Source of the DNA: Shewanella ulleungensis
GTDB taxonomy: Bacteria > Pseudomonadota > Gammaproteobacteria > Enterobacterales > Shewanellaceae
Assembly: GCF_014648315.1 (NCBI RefSeq)
Contig: NZ_BMQW01000003.1
Span: 62,001-126,000 of the forward strand
Reading direction: 5' to 3'
DNA length: 64,000 nucleotides
Under the pieces are notes generated by a model that saw only the letters and a program-made list of their open reading frames with translations, was not told the origin of the DNA and ran no database searches. This document shows positions 8,625 through 18,968 of the stretch, in pieces. Position numbers and translations under genes: made by a program. How positions within the stretch are numbered: position 1 is the first letter of the stretch; every line of letters begins with the position of its first letter.

Positions 8625-10520
8625 ATGAAGTTAAAGTTTGATAAAGCCTTATCATTAGTTGCAATAGGCGTATTAAGTGTTATCGGTTCGGCTCAAGCCG
8701 CCTCTGTATATGAAATTGTTAACATCGAAGATTACGATTTAAATGGCACTTTAGATGGCACGAGAAATGGTTATGCCATGGCCGTTAACGATGAAGACGA
8801 ACTTGTTGGTATTTCTAAAGGTAAAAACAAGCTAAGCATCGACGACGTCGATGATTCAGTGATTGATATCGAAGATGGTATAACCGCCGCAGACTCGATC
8901 ACATATTCTGTTTATTCTGAAATTGAAGCGAACAACTTTACTTTTATAGCAAGCGATAATGCTGCCGTGGGCTCTTGGGTTCCTGAATTCTTTAGCATGG
9001 CGGATACATTCGACCCTTCTAATGAAGATTATGATGACGACGATGAGCTAATTGTAAATGATGTCGATACCTTCTTTTATGGCATTAACAATAATGGTGT
9101 AAAAGTAGGCGCTTATACTGGCCCGCAATTGACCTTAGATTATGAAGGCACCAGCACTACGCAAGAATATTTCTATTATCGTGAATTTGAAATGCGTGGG
9201 ATAGCAGTAAAAAACGGTGTGGAATATCCATTATTACCGTCATTTACCACTTACGAACGTGAGCAAACTGCTGACGTTGATGCTGCGACTGTTGAAGTCG
9301 GTGGTTGGTCACTCGCATCCAAGGTAAATGATGATAATTTAGTGGTTGGTTACGGTAGTACTGCCTTGGCATCATCAAGTGAAACTCGTATCGATAATTG
9401 TATCGAAGATGCAGAAGATACTGATGAAGACAACCCAATTCCTACTGATATTTGCGTCCAAGGATGGCAGTATCCAGATGATAATGGTACGCGCTATATT
9501 CAATACCAAACCCGCGGCTTTGTGTGGGATCTAAATAACTTAGATGAAGATGGTTTACCTGAGAGTACAGAGCTACCACTAGGGTTAACTCCAGATGAAG
9601 ATTCGACGCTCATTTTTACATCGCAAGGGTTAGGAATTAACTCTGACGGTGATGTTGCCGGCCGTTCACATGTATATCGTAACGGTGATGAAGATGATTT
9701 ATATTTTGATGCGGCATACTGGAATAAAGACAGTAATGGCAACTACCAGTACAACTGGGTAGAAATGGATGATGATGTTTATTATTCAATTGCTTATGAT
9801 ATCAATGACTCTGGTATCTTAGTTGGTAGCTACAGTAAGTACATCAGTGGTTATCTACGTAGTAAGTTCTTTATGTTGGATACCAATAATCCAGAAGAGG
9901 GCATTACTACCCCTAATGACTTCCAAACCTCACTGTCTGATTTAAGTAGCAAGCCAAAAGACATTAACAACAAAGGCCAGGTTGTTGGTTATATTGAGTC
10001 GACATACGATAAAGAATTACCTCGCCCTAAAGTGGCCTTTTTGTATGACAGTACTACCACTGAATTTGTTAACTTAAATAATCAATTGACCTGTGAGTCA
10101 AAAGGTTATGAAAGAAACTTAGAAGGTGACTGGGTTCGTCATACAGTGAGTGTTCAAGACGGCACGGGTGAAGTGTTAACCTATAATACTGAAATCTCAG
10201 TAGTCGAAGCCAATAGTATTAACGAAGACGGCACCATTGTCGGTACTGCGTTTATTTTAAAGCCTGAATATCAATATGATTCGACAACTGGCGATTTAAT
10301 TATTGGTGAAAATGGTTTACCACTATTTGAGTTAGATGGTAACGGTGAGCCTGTAACCTCTTACCTGCCGCGTATGGTAGTATTAAAGCCAACTGCAGGT
10401 GAACCATGCTCAACATCAGATTCAGTTGAAGACGCCGACTATGAGCGTCAGGGCGCTGCAAGCTTTGGCTGGTTATTCGCATTACCTCTATTATGGCTTC
10501 GCCGTAGAGTAAAAAAATAA
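8625..10520 (+). CDS. DUF3466 family secreted/surface protein
   Basis: A 631-residue, very acidic protein with a signal peptide ending near AQA (about residue 25). Repeated segments of the type AVNDEDELVG, GINNNGVKVG, KVNDDNLVVGY and DINDSGILVGSY resemble the beta-type repeats of the HAF/DUF3466 family. The extreme C-terminus has a short hydrophobic stretch, GWLFALPLLWL, followed by RRRVKK. That arrangement looks like a GlyGly-CTERM sorting signal, but the usual Gly-Gly is weak (GAASFG). Function unknown. It lies between uup and rmf, an order I recall from Vibrio and Shewanella. Confidence 0.8.
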   Translation: MKLKFDKALSLVAIGVLSVIGSAQAASVYEIVNIEDYDLNGTLDGTRNGYAMAVNDEDELVGISKGKNKLSIDDVDDSVIDIEDGITAADSITYSVYSEIEANNFTFIASDNAAVGSWVPEFFSMADTFDPSNEDYDDDDELIVNDVDTFFYGINNNGVKVGAYTGPQLTLDYEGTSTTQEYFYYREFEMRGIAVKNGVEYPLLPSFTTYEREQTADVDAATVEVGGWSLASKVNDDNLVVGYGSTALASSSETRIDNCIEDAEDTDEDNPIPTDICVQGWQYPDDNGTRYIQYQTRGFVWDLNNLDEDGLPESTELPLGLTPDEDSTLIFTSQGLGINSDGDVAGRSHVYRNGDEDDLYFDAAYWNKDSNGNYQYNWVEMDDDVYYSIAYDINDSGILVGSYSKYISGYLRSKFFMLDTNNPEEGITTPNDFQTSLSDLSSKPKDINNKGQVVGYIESTYDKELPRPKVAFLYDSTTTEFVNLNNQLTCESKGYERNLEGDWVRHTVSVQDGTGEVLTYNTEISVVEANSINEDGTIVGTAFILKPEYQYDSTTGDLIIGENGLPLFELDGNGEPVTSYLPRMVVLKPTAGEPCSTSDSVEDADYERQGAASFGWLFALPLLWLRRRVKK

Positions 10521-10572
10521 CTCAACCCTTAGTTAATATTTGCTTCAACATATTTGATCCAAATGACTAATC

Positions 10573-10608
10573 AAAAAATCGAGGAATAATTCCTCGATTT
10601 TTTTTAAT
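10573..10608. terminator. Terminator after the DUF3466 gene
   Basis: A 14-bp perfect stem (AAAAAATCGAGGAA with TTCCTCGATTTTTT) with a TAA loop and a T tract. Its symmetry would let it work in either direction. Confidence 0.9.
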
Positions 10609-10691
10609 TTATTTCTCAATACCTTAATAAAAATTCCATAATTCGGTCATTTTTTTGATTGATTTTGGTTAAAAAAGCGTCTATTTCTATA

Positions 10692-10733
10692 TTTACGGCT
10701 TCAGCTTCATCCCGTTAAACAGAAGCCTGTAAA
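10692..10733 (+). promoter_or_regulatory. Hairpin in the rmf leader
   Basis: TTTACGGCTTC pairs with GAAGCCTGTAAA (one bulged base), leaving a loop of about 20 nt. The stem ends a few bases before the GAGGA ribosome-binding site of rmf, so it could influence translation or mRNA stability. The structure is read from the sequence; the role is an inference. Confidence 0.45.
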
Positions 10734-10750
10734 TGGAAGAGGACGCATGA

Positions 10751-10927
10751 ATGAAAAGACAGAAAAGAGATCGTTTAGACAGAGCTTTTTCAAAAGGATT
10801 TCAGGCCGGGATAGGAGGGCGATCAAAAGAAGTTTGCCCTCACGCTAATCTTGACTCACGGTCTCAATGGCTTGGTGGATGGCGTGAAGGAGTTGATGGT
10901 CGACTCAGTGGCTTATTTAACAAATAA
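10751..10927 (+). CDS. rmf: Ribosome modulation factor RMF
   Basis: A 58-residue basic protein beginning MKRQKRDRLDRAFSKGFQAG, with GRSKEVCP in the middle and the diagnostic SQWLGGWREG near the C-terminus. These match E. coli RMF, which dimerises 70S ribosomes into inactive 100S particles in stationary phase. The RBS GAGGA precedes the ATG. A second ATG four bases upstream is out of frame. It lies upstream of, and convergent with, fabA. Confidence 0.96.
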   Translation: MKRQKRDRLDRAFSKGFQAGIGGRSKEVCPHANLDSRSQWLGGWREGVDGRLSGLFNK

Positions 10928-10934
10928 TGCCCAA

Positions 10935-10962
10935 CAAAATGCCCTCATATGAGGGCATTTTG
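10935..10962. terminator. Bidirectional terminator between rmf and fabA
   Basis: A perfect 28-base palindrome (arms CAAAATGCCCTCAT) lies between two convergent genes and is T-rich on both outer flanks. It would terminate both transcripts. Confidence 0.85.
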
Positions 10963-10987
10963 TAATAGGGGAAAACACATTAATATG

Positions 10988-11503
10988 TTAGAACGTAGAA
11001 GTATCGCTGAAAATACCGACTTTTAAATCGGTTGCAGAATAAATTTGGCGACCATCAACTTCCATGGTTGCATCTGCAATGCCCATCACCAATTTACGAT
11101 GAATTTTACGTTTAATATTGAGTTTATAAGTCACTTTTTTTGCATTGGGTAATACTTGACCTGTAAACTTCACTTCACCGACACCTAGAGCTCGACCTTT
11201 GCCTTCAGCACCTTCCCAGCCTAAATAGAAACCCACTAACTGCCACATAGCATCTAAACCTAAACAGCCAGGCATTACTGGGTCAGTTTTAAAGTGACAA
11301 TCAAAAAACCATAATTCAGGAGTGATATCAAGTTCGGCAACAATTTCACCTTTACCAAATTCACCACCATCTTCATTGATGGTAATAATACGGTCAATCA
11401 TCAACATGTTATCGACAGGTAAACGAGGTCTATTTGGGCCTAAAAGGTTACCATTACCACAGGCGATAAGTTGTTCTTTAGTGAAACTGTTAGCTTTTTC
11501 CAT
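10988..11503 (-). CDS. fabA: 3-hydroxyacyl-ACP dehydratase/isomerase FabA
   Basis: At 171 residues it is the usual length. It dehydrates 3-hydroxydecanoyl-ACP and isomerises the product, opening the unsaturated fatty-acid branch of type II synthesis in the cytoplasm. The active-site His70 lies in FFDCHF and Asp84 in [10 protein letters not shown], both at the E. coli numbering. It is adjacent to a Lon-like protease gene on the same strand, as in E. coli (ycbZ-fabA). Confidence 0.97.
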   Translation of the reverse strand: MEKANSFTKEQLIACGNGNLLGPNRPRLPVDNMLMIDRIITINEDGGEFGKGEIVAELDITPELWFFDCHFKTDPVMPGCLGLDAMWQLVGFYLGWEGAEGKGRALGVGEVKFTGQVLPNAKKVTYKLNIKRKIHRKLVMGIADATMEVDGRQIYSATDLKVGIFSDTSTF

Positions 11504-11578
11504 TTAATTCTTTACCACTTTATCAACTATTAATTCAAACAAGATAGCGAACACGTGTAAGCTAAACAACTCCGATCA

Positions 11579-13369
11579 CTATATAATCCGTAACCTAGCT
11601 AACAATTTAGCAAAAAAGTTGAGCTCAACATCGTCATCATCTTGACCTGCGAGTTTATCCAGTCGTTGTTGTACCAACCCATAAAGGGTTTCAGCTGCAA
11701 AGTCGTTATCTTCATTGGCAACGCCTGCTGGCATTTGCATTAAAATTTCAACTGCCTGGTCCATGTGTTCAATCGCATGGATATGAAATAAACCTTTATT
11801 TACCGCATCGATTACAGCAGGTTCCAAATTAAGCTGCAACACATTTGCTTTAGGAATAATCACACCTTGCTCGCCACTGAGCCCACGACGTTGGCATAAG
11901 GTGTAAAACCCTTCAATCTTTTCATTCACTCCGCCAATGGCTTGAACGTTACCAAATTGGTCTAATGCCCCTGTCACCGCGAGGCTCTGTACAATGGGCT
12001 GTTCAGCAATGGCTGACATTAAACAGCAATACTCTGCTAATGATGCACTGTCACCGTCGATTTCTTGATATGACTGTTCAAACACAATGTTAGCATTAAG
12101 ATGCAGCGGCGCATCACGGCCAAAGATACGATATAAACAAGCGGACAAAATCATCATACCTTTAGCATGAATATTGCCACCTAATTCAGACTTTCTTTCT
12201 ATATCTGCAACTTCGCCATCACCATAATGCACTGACGTCGTAATACGAGCCGGTTCACCATAAGTGTAATCGCCAGTATCAATGACCGTTAGTCCATTAA
12301 TTTGCCCCACCATAGCACCTTTAGTTGGCAGATTTATGAAATTATCGTCAAAGCTTTGGGCCGAATATACTTCAGAGCTATTATGGCGAAACTTGAGCTT
12401 CTCCAGCGCTTTAGCTATAGCAGAAGCATTAAGCGATGACTTACCTGCATAAGCTTTGGCTTGAGCGATGAGTTGCTTAATCTCCAACATGTTTAAACTT
12501 AAACGTTGTTGGTGCTCAACCTGGCGAGAACTAAACCAAAACAGTGGTAATAAACTAGAAGGTTCCAATTCGGCGGCTTCATCATTAGCCAACACGCTAA
12601 GCCATTGTACGTAAGCGGATTCAGGGTGCTGAGTTAAATCAACCTCGTTGTTCATTTCTGCAAGTATAGGGAAGTGACGGTTAAATTTGCGGTCTTCTAC
12701 TCGCAATTGGCCATAAGCAAGACCAGATCCAACTAAAATTATTTTGCAATTAACCGGGATAGGGGCAAGCTCATTATTGATTCGATAGAAACCATCATGC
12801 AGAATTTGCATTAACAAGTCCCACAGATTTTCTCGTTGCCAAATGGATTCTAAACAAATAAAAACCATATGATTACTTGCCAAAGCTCCCGGTTTATAAA
12901 TACTGGCTTTGTCTGTTTTAATCATTCGACCTAGTAAATCAGCACGGCGCAATGTACCTTGTAAATAACATGACAATGATTCTTGCTTAGCAACAATGCC
13001 AACATTTTGTGCAGGCATTGCAGCTTGCCATTTAAACTGGATCTCTGCATCGTCAGACAACTTTTTCGTCGCGACTAAATAGTTATTCGACGGCGTATCA
13101 GCCTGAGACACTAATGCCTTGATAAATAATGGTCTATCAACACCAGGAAAATCACCAAGAAACAAATGTTGCGAATCGATTTTGGTCATTAATTTAAATG
13201 CATCAACAGCGCGCTCTTGTCCAAGCAATAAATGACTTGGAAAAAAAACCGATGTGGCAGTTTCTGGTAAATGATATTGAGGGGCAAGTTTGGCACTAGG
13301 CAATAACGTTGGATTCATAGAGTAATAATCGGGCCATAGCAACGAAAAATAATCTGATGATATTAGCAT
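11579..13369 (-). CDS. Lon-like ATP-dependent protease (YcbZ/LonH type)
   Basis: A 596-residue protein with an AAA-related N-terminal region and a C-terminal Lon-type serine protease domain. The catalytic Ser lies in EIDGDSASLAEY (about residue 440) and the catalytic Lys in GGVNEKIEGF (about 483), so the Ser-Lys dyad is complete. The N-terminal P-loop is degenerate (HLFLGDFPGVDR), as is common in this subfamily. Start choice is uncertain: an in-frame ATG 17 codons downstream (MNPTLLPSAK) is also plausible, and neither has a strong RBS. It is followed by fabA on the same strand. Confidence 0.88.
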   Translation of the reverse strand: MLISSDYFSLLWPDYYSMNPTLLPSAKLAPQYHLPETATSVFFPSHLLLGQERAVDAFKLMTKIDSQHLFLGDFPGVDRPLFIKALVSQADTPSNNYLVATKKLSDDAEIQFKWQAAMPAQNVGIVAKQESLSCYLQGTLRRADLLGRMIKTDKASIYKPGALASNHMVFICLESIWQRENLWDLLMQILHDGFYRINNELAPIPVNCKIILVGSGLAYGQLRVEDRKFNRHFPILAEMNNEVDLTQHPESAYVQWLSVLANDEAAELEPSSLLPLFWFSSRQVEHQQRLSLNMLEIKQLIAQAKAYAGKSSLNASAIAKALEKLKFRHNSSEVYSAQSFDDNFINLPTKGAMVGQINGLTVIDTGDYTYGEPARITTSVHYGDGEVADIERKSELGGNIHAKGMMILSACLYRIFGRDAPLHLNANIVFEQSYQEIDGDSASLAEYCCLMSAIAEQPIVQSLAVTGALDQFGNVQAIGGVNEKIEGFYTLCQRRGLSGEQGVIIPKANVLQLNLEPAVIDAVNKGLFHIHAIEHMDQAVEILMQMPAGVANEDNDFAAETLYGLVQQRLDKLAGQDDDDVELNFFAKLLARLRII

Positions 13370-13527
13370 AAAGCATCACAAAAGCCTTAGCTGATTCTTA
13401 GTTCAAATCGATTACGTCACTAATGAATTTAACCTGTTACCGCTAAACACTTCCAAAGTGCGAATGTATAAAATCATAGCAAGCTGTTTAAATGCTAAAC
13501 ATTCAGTCATTTTTTTGAAATTTATGG

Positions 13528-13556
13528 TTTACAAGCAAACGAGTTACTTATATTAT
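13528..13556 (+). promoter_or_regulatory. Predicted promoter of tRNA-Ser
   Basis: TTTACA and TATTAT are separated by 17 bp, ending 11 bases before the mature 5' end of the tRNA. Confidence 0.6.
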
Positions 13557-13567
13557 TCACGCCGTTC

Positions 13568-13657
13568 GGAGGGATGGCAGAGTGGTCGAATGCACCGGTC
13601 TTGAAAACCGGCAACGGTTTATCCCGTTCTAGGGTTCAAATCCCTATCCCTCCGCCA
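13568..13657 (+). tRNA. tRNA-Ser (TGA)
   Basis: A 90-nt class II tRNA with encoded CCA. The acceptor stem is GGAGGGA/TCCCTCC, the anticodon loop CTTGAAA sits in an ACCGG-type stem, there is a long variable arm, and the T arm is TAGGGTTCAAATCCCTA. The 3' end is followed at once by an integrase remnant, a common arrangement for an attachment site. Confidence 0.96.
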
Positions 13658-13670
13658 CATTAAATACGAG

Positions 13671-13700
13671 AAAAGCCGTTGATTATCAACGGCTTTTTTT
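13671..13700 (+). terminator. Terminator after tRNA-Ser
   Basis: The stem AAAAGCCGTTGA/TCAACGGCTTTT with a TTA loop is followed by T residues, 14 bases after the tRNA CCA end. Confidence 0.9.
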
Positions 13701-13744
13701 GTTTCTGGCGTTTGAGGGGCTCTCCATAAGGATTGACTCAGACA

Positions 13745-14533
13745 ATGTATCTTTATCGAGCACCCAACAACGTATACTTTACGCGTATCTGTTTATCCAA
13801 ATATTTACGTGACAAGGGTTTCCCCTTTGATGTAAAAGTCTCCTTACTGACTAGTGACAGAGCAGAAGCGGTCATCCGTAACATTGATGTTGCCGGAACA
13901 CTCAAAAAAATCATCAAGTCCATTGACCATAAAACCCGTATTAACGACTTTATTCGCTACGTCGATGAGGTCATTAACCATCTTAGAGCTCAGTTTGATG
14001 CTGATGATTCTGATATTACGTTCAACATCACGCCGAAACCTCATGCTATCCCCATTAGAGAGACTAAATTGTCTCAGCATCGTGAAACTACCGCTGTGGC
14101 GCAAGCAAAGCCTATTATTGGGTTAAACGAAGCATTAAGTGCGTTTATTATCTCAAAACAGAAATCAGCCATTAGGCCGCTGTCTATCAAGCAGCTTGAA
14201 CAACGCATACGCCATTTTATTGATACCGTATCATCAAAATCTACTTTCAAAACTGAGAGCAAATGCGTGCACGATATAACCAGCGCAGACTCGATGATCT
14301 ATCGCGATGCCTTATTGATTCAAGGCCGAAGCTACAAAAGCAATAAAGAATACTTAGCTGCCGTATTCCAATTTTTCAAATGGTGTAAGCTAATGAACTA
14401 TTGCAATCACAACCCATTCGAAAGTTTATCTGGGTTGACTAAGACGATATTTTACTTTTACATGGAGATAGCGCTAAACAATTACGTGATAAAGCATTTT
14501 TTTTCGCAAAAACTGACCACGTTGTTCTCTTGA
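13745..14533 (+). pseudogene. Truncated tyrosine-recombinase-type integrase
   Basis: About 262 residues. The N-terminus (MYLYRAPNNVYFTRICLSKYLRDKGFPFDVKVSL) resembles the DUF6538 arm domain found on phage and island integrases. It is followed by a helical core-binding region with LNEALSAFIISKQ and HNPFESLSGL. The frame then ends without the catalytic domain: no R...HxxR...Y set is present. Position directly after tRNA-Ser fits the integrase of an element that used this tRNA as attachment site and was later deleted. I chose the ATG; a TTG 12 bases upstream is in frame. No att repeat of the tRNA 3' end was seen downstream. Confidence 0.75.
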
Positions 14534-14544
14534 AAATGGTCTCG

Positions 14545-15519
14545 CTAACGCAAGTCGGTATTATTAAGGTCATGATATAAGGCTTTTATCGCACCTCTTA
14601 ACCATTTTATTTTTGGATTTTGATTGTTTCGTTTATGCCAAATCATGGTGAAGGGGATCATCAGTTTATCTTGTAATGCTTTATCAACAGGAATGGGTAA
14701 ACACACCAAATCTGGGTGTATATTACGACAGTAGTGCTGGCAATATTGTGGTGCAGTGGTAATCATGTTGTGACCAGGCTGCGCTGTCATAAACAAAGAT
14801 TGTTCGAACGTGGCCATGGTTAATTCAATATTACGGCTTAAGCCCATTTCTATTAACACTTCATCTAATGCCCAGGTGTCTGACTTTTCCCATGTGATGT
14901 TAATTTGTGGGTATTTTACAAAAGTATCAATATTCCAATCTTCTTTTAAGGCTGGATGATCTTTATGCAAATACACTAAGGGGAGGTCGGTAAATAACAC
15001 TTCGTAATTGATAAAGTAGGGTAAAAGCTTAATCGATTCTTTTGACCTTGGGTGGCTCTCTCGGCCAGTAAAACCAATGTCGACTTCCCCTCTAATGATC
15101 GCCTCAATTGAGTCATAGTCCCAGTTATGAACTTTAACTTTAGCGTCTGGATACTGCTGAAAAATGTGCTGTGTAAGTTGGTTAAACATGGTCAGCAGTA
15201 ATGGCGATTCCATGGCAAGATTAAAGCGCACGCCATTAGGGATTTCATCGCCGCGTTTTGCGAGTATTTGACTGCTGACTTGTAACCAGTCAGCCAGTTC
15301 TTGTTCCATACTGATGGCGAGTGACGTTGGGCTAAATCCATAAGGTGTTTTTATAAACAAAGGGTCGTCAAACCATTCTCGTAACTTGCTAAGAGATTTG
15401 CTCACGGTTGACGGTGTCACGTTCAGTTTTTTTGCTGTTTTAGTGACGCTTAATTCCTGTAATAACAACTGCAGAGTGATCAGTAAGTTTAGATCAAGGC
15501 GTGCTAATGATTTCTTCAT
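14545..15519 (-). CDS. yidZ: LysR-type regulator, YidZ-like
   Basis: A 324-residue LysR-type regulator. The N-terminal winged helix-turn-helix has [40 protein letters not shown], and a periplasmic-binding-protein-like effector domain follows. It overlaps the end of the MFS gene by 26 bases on the same strand. In E. coli, yidZ likewise sits beside mdtL, which supports the name. The effector and target genes are unknown. It may control the coupled transporter. Confidence 0.82.
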   Translation of the reverse strand: MKKSLARLDLNLLITLQLLLQELSVTKTAKKLNVTPSTVSKSLSKLREWFDDPLFIKTPYGFSPTSLAISMEQELADWLQVSSQILAKRGDEIPNGVRFNLAMESPLLLTMFNQLTQHIFQQYPDAKVKVHNWDYDSIEAIIRGEVDIGFTGRESHPRSKESIKLLPYFINYEVLFTDLPLVYLHKDHPALKEDWNIDTFVKYPQINITWEKSDTWALDEVLIEMGLSRNIELTMATFEQSLFMTAQPGHNMITTAPQYCQHYCRNIHPDLVCLPIPVDKALQDKLMIPFTMIWHKRNNQNPKIKWLRGAIKALYHDLNNTDLR

Positions 15520-16723
15520 TGGAAAGACTCGGCAGTGATGAGGGAATGAATAGTATTAAAACAGCGCTAATAACACCACCAATCAGTAAGATTAACAACA
15601 GCATATTCAATGCACTCACACCAAATAAGCCTAATAACCAAATATACAAAGCGGAACTGCAAATTTGCGCAACACCAAGAATGGAACTGGCAATACCAGC
15701 CCGATAACGATAGGGGCTAAGCGCTTGGCTCATTACCACACCAAATCCAATTGAAAATCCTGCACAGATAAGACTAAAACCAAATAGGCTAATAATTTGA
15801 CTGTCGGCACTTAACTGGGTTAACCCGAGTATGACTGCGGCAGCGACAAACAGTATTTGCGATACCAGCATTAAAGTACCTTGCCTGATATATGATAACG
15901 CCAGTGGCATAGCAAATGAGGTTAGCATACTAACAAGTGCTGTTAGTGCCATTGCAATTGAATATTCGCCACGACTAAAGCCCATTGTATTCATGATCAG
16001 CATTGGCGATACATTTACAAACGTAAGAATTGCTGTGACTGCAATGGAACTGATGAGTAATCTACTTAAAAAGAATCGTTGGTAAAGTGATTCTGCCACT
16101 ATCGCTGATTGGCTTGCTGATTGAGAGCGTGTATCGACGTTTAGCGTTAAATTATCCATTGAAGATTGGCGTGTAGTATTGGTTTCTTTTAACACAAGCA
16201 CAGACAATAAAGACACCACTCCACCCATGCCTGCCATAGTAATAAACAGACTTGGCCATGGGAAGCTAAGCATGATCAAATGGCCGATCACCGGGGCGAT
16301 AACGGGCATGATGCAGGTTATCCCATTGACCATAGATAGCACTTTTACTCTGCGCTTATCGTCCAACTTGTCTCGTAAAATGGCAAAGGCGACAACGTAG
16401 CAACTGCCTGCGCCAACACCTTGAATAAAGCGGACAATTAAAAAAGTTTGACTGTTTTCTACTGTACTGCCCATGAACGAAGCTAATGTAAAAATAATGG
16501 CCCCAGTAATCGCTATGGGTCGTCTGCCAATAACGTCTGATAATTTACCGGCAAATACCATCGTGGTGGCCATACCCGCTAAATACACTGAGAAAGCGAT
16601 ATGGAGCTGTGATTCACTTGCGCCTAAGTCTTTGGCTATTTGTGGTAAACCAACCAAGTAAAGATCAATTGCAGTGGGGTAAAGCAGAACCAACGCAAAG
16701 CTACACAGTATAAATCTAGTCAT
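15494..16723 (-). CDS. mdtL: MFS multidrug efflux transporter MdtL
   Basis: A 409-residue inner-membrane protein with about 12 hydrophobic helices. The N-terminus and the MFS loop [11 protein letters not shown] closely resemble E. coli MdtL of the Bcr/CflA drug:proton antiporter group. A GAGGG ribosome-binding site precedes the ATG. The gene is first in a two-gene unit with the LysR regulator, whose start lies inside it. The substrate in this organism is not known. Confidence 0.88.
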   Translation of the reverse strand: MTRFILCSFALVLLYPTAIDLYLVGLPQIAKDLGASESQLHIAFSVYLAGMATTMVFAGKLSDVIGRRPIAITGAIIFTLASFMGSTVENSQTFLIVRFIQGVGAGSCYVVAFAILRDKLDDKRRVKVLSMVNGITCIMPVIAPVIGHLIMLSFPWPSLFITMAGMGGVVSLLSVLVLKETNTTRQSSMDNLTLNVDTRSQSASQSAIVAESLYQRFFLSRLLISSIAVTAILTFVNVSPMLIMNTMGFSRGEYSIAMALTALVSMLTSFAMPLALSYIRQGTLMLVSQILFVAAAVILGLTQLSADSQIISLFGFSLICAGFSIGFGVVMSQALSPYRYRAGIASSILGVAQICSSALYIWLLGLFGVSALNMLLLILLIGGVISAVLILFIPSSLPSLSNEEIISTP

Positions 16724-17233
16724 AAAACCCTCACTTAATGTTGTAAGAATAATAGATTGAAAGGTGTGTAGGTACGAGTTGCCATTTTGACAACAGGTAT
16801 TTCTATTTACGACATTTTGTTGATTAATTTGAATCTGATGACTTTAAATGCATTGACGAAAAATGTGATAAAAGTGAACTAAGTAGTCCGCTAAGCGTAT
16901 TGAGTCTGCTGATTGCAGAACATTATTTTATCGCACTTGCGCTTTCTATCAGTCCATCCTTTAGGTTAGGCTGTAAAAGTGTTGCTGAAAGTATTGAAAC
17001 GATTATCCGGTCTTTACTGGTTATGGTGTTCGATAATGGCTTACATCAACTACACTATTACCATCAATGATTGAAGTTGATTTTAGTTCCCTCATATAAG
17101 TCAGGTTTTTAATTGCCTATAGCTGTTGTCTTTAGCGCTTGTTATTTATGTTTTTAATTTTACTGACTCAATTTTACGCTTCAAATTTTACCGAAAAGTA
17201 CCAATACACTTAATTACACAAAAGGTCTTAACA
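16724..17233. other. Intergenic region between mdtL and the chemoreceptor gene
   Basis: About 500 bases of AT-rich DNA between divergent genes. It must hold both promoters. I see no convincing gene, repeat or hairpin in it; the apparent 36-codon upstream extension of the chemoreceptor frame lies here and lacks an RBS. Confidence 0.5.
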
Positions 17234-18862
17234 ATGAGAATAATAAGCCGTCTTTACTTTGGCTTTGCAAGTTTACTGGTCATTATGGTTGGTATAACCT
17301 TGTTTGGTTTACTCAAAATAAGTATCGCAGACAATAATTTAACCAAATTGTCAGAGCAGACAGCAGTTGAACAGCGCCAAGCGATTAATTTCAGAGGCAG
17401 TGTGCATGACCGCGCCATTTCCATTCGAGATGCCGTATTAGTCAACAATGCTTCATTATCACAACAACATCAAAATGACATTGATCGTCTTAAACAGTTT
17501 TACCTTACTGCAGGGCAGACGCTTAATGCTATGTATGCCAATGTGCAGCACAGCAATGAAGAATTAAGCTTGTTGCAAGGGATTAAAGATATTGAGAAAA
17601 CCACATTAGTGGCGACTGAAACCTTGTTAGATATGGTTAACTCGGGCCGTAATGATGTGGCAACAGAACACTTATTAGTGACCGTTTCGCCATTATACAG
17701 TGAGTGGCTAAAAAGAATTAATAAGCTTATTGATTATCAAGAAACACAAATTCAACAACAAGTGTCTGCTGCGCGTGAACAAACTACTAGTTTTCAGTCG
17801 GTGATGTTAATCGTAACTGCTATAGCATTATTAATTGGCTGTGGTGTTGCATTGACTTCAGTTAAACGTTTAAGGAATATTATTGGCGGTGAGCCAGAAT
17901 ATGCAGCTGATATAATCCAACAAATTGCTCGTGGCGATCTTACAGTGAAACTATCGGTTGATTCTCCTCACAGTATATTAAGTGCGGTTCAAGATTTAAC
18001 TGTTAATTTAACCGAGATAACTCAAAATTCGATGTTGACTGCCAATAAATTACTTTCGGCCTCTAAAGACTTATACCAAACGGCAAAACAAAACGAGCAT
18101 CTTATCAACAATCAAAAAATTGCTACCGATAATGGTGCTGCGGCAATTACACAAATGTCGAGTACCGTAACTGAGGTCGCAAGCCATACGAGTGATGCGG
18201 CATTGTTATCGCAAACCGCCACAAATGAGTTTAATGCAGGTCAGATTGAGGTGACTAAAACTCAACATGATATTAATGCTTTAGCCACTAAAGTCAGTGA
18301 AGCTGCCGACATCATCAATTTGCTTTCAGAAGACAGTAAAGAAATTGGTTCGGTACTTGATGTTATTCAGGGTATTGCAGAGCAAACCAACTTATTGGCA
18401 TTAAATGCCGCTATTGAAGCTGCGCGAGCAGGCGAACAAGGCCGTGGTTTTGCCGTGGTTGCGGATGAAGTGCGTAACCTGGCGCAGCGGACTCAAGAGT
18501 CTACACGACAAATTCAAGCGGTTATTGAAAGTATGCGCACGAGTTCGGTTAAAGCTGTAACTGTGATGAATGAAGGCCAAAATCAAGCAAATAGCAGTGT
18601 TCAACAAGCTAAAAGTGCAGGTGAGTCATTAACGGCTATTAATGTCACTGTGATTAAAATCAGTGATATGAATACTCAAATTGCGACAGCGGCAGAGGAA
18701 CAATCTGTGGTTGCTGCAGACATTAATGAAAACTTTATTCAAATCACTAATGCCGCCTTATTAGCTCAACAGGAGGCGAGTAAAATTACTGCTGCAAGTT
18801 ATCAACTTGAAGCTTTAGCGCAGAGTTTAGAGTTAAACGTAAAGCAATTTAAGACAGAATAA
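17234..18862 (+). CDS. Methyl-accepting chemotaxis protein
   Basis: A 542-residue chemoreceptor. TM1 lies near residues 10-30 and is followed by a periplasmic four-helix-bundle-type sensor of about 150 residues. TM2 is [18 protein letters not shown], then a HAMP-like linker and the cytoplasmic signalling domain. The hairpin tip, [20 protein letters not shown] followed by [18 protein letters not shown], is intact, so coupling to CheA/CheW is expected. The ATG with AAAGG upstream was preferred over an earlier in-frame start. Ligand unknown. The gene is convergent with the anion transporter. Confidence 0.92.
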   Translation: MRIISRLYFGFASLLVIMVGITLFGLLKISIADNNLTKLSEQTAVEQRQAINFRGSVHDRAISIRDAVLVNNASLSQQHQNDIDRLKQFYLTAGQTLNAMYANVQHSNEELSLLQGIKDIEKTTLVATETLLDMVNSGRNDVATEHLLVTVSPLYSEWLKRINKLIDYQETQIQQQVSAAREQTTSFQSVMLIVTAIALLIGCGVALTSVKRLRNIIGGEPEYAADIIQQIARGDLTVKLSVDSPHSILSAVQDLTVNLTEITQNSMLTANKLLSASKDLYQTAKQNEHLINNQKIATDNGAAAITQMSSTVTEVASHTSDAALLSQTATNEFNAGQIEVTKTQHDINALATKVSEAADIINLLSEDSKEIGSVLDVIQGIAEQTNLLALNAAIEAARAGEQGRGFAVVADEVRNLAQRTQESTRQIQAVIESMRTSSVKAVTVMNEGQNQANSSVQQAKSAGESLTAINVTVIKISDMNTQIATAAEEQSVVAADINENFIQITNAALLAQQEASKITAASYQLEALAQSLELNVKQFKTE

Positions 18863-18890
18863 TCGCAAGCTTAATAATAGAAGAAATGAT

Positions 18891-18926
18891 AAAGCTGGCA
18901 AATCACCGATGTAATTTGTCAGCTTT
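18891..18926. terminator. Terminator between convergent chemoreceptor and anion transporter genes
   Basis: A 13-bp stem (AAAGCTGGCAAAT with ATTTGTCAGCTTT, one G-U pair) with a 10-nt loop lies between two convergent stop codons. The T tracts are short. Confidence 0.55.
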
Positions 18927-18968
18927 AATATCTTTACTTAACGTAGAATCATTTTATTTTAGCTATTT

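Noticed and set aside
14420-14577. Alternative frame after the integrase containing HGDSAKQLRDKAF, which might be an out-of-frame integrase C-terminus
   Set aside because: The match is too short and no catalytic Arg, His or Tyr context is visible, so an internal deletion with frameshift cannot be supported.
16724-17233. N-terminal extension of the chemoreceptor from an upstream start
   Set aside because: The extension lacks an RBS and would place extra residues before TM1; the downstream ATG has AAAGG at the right distance.
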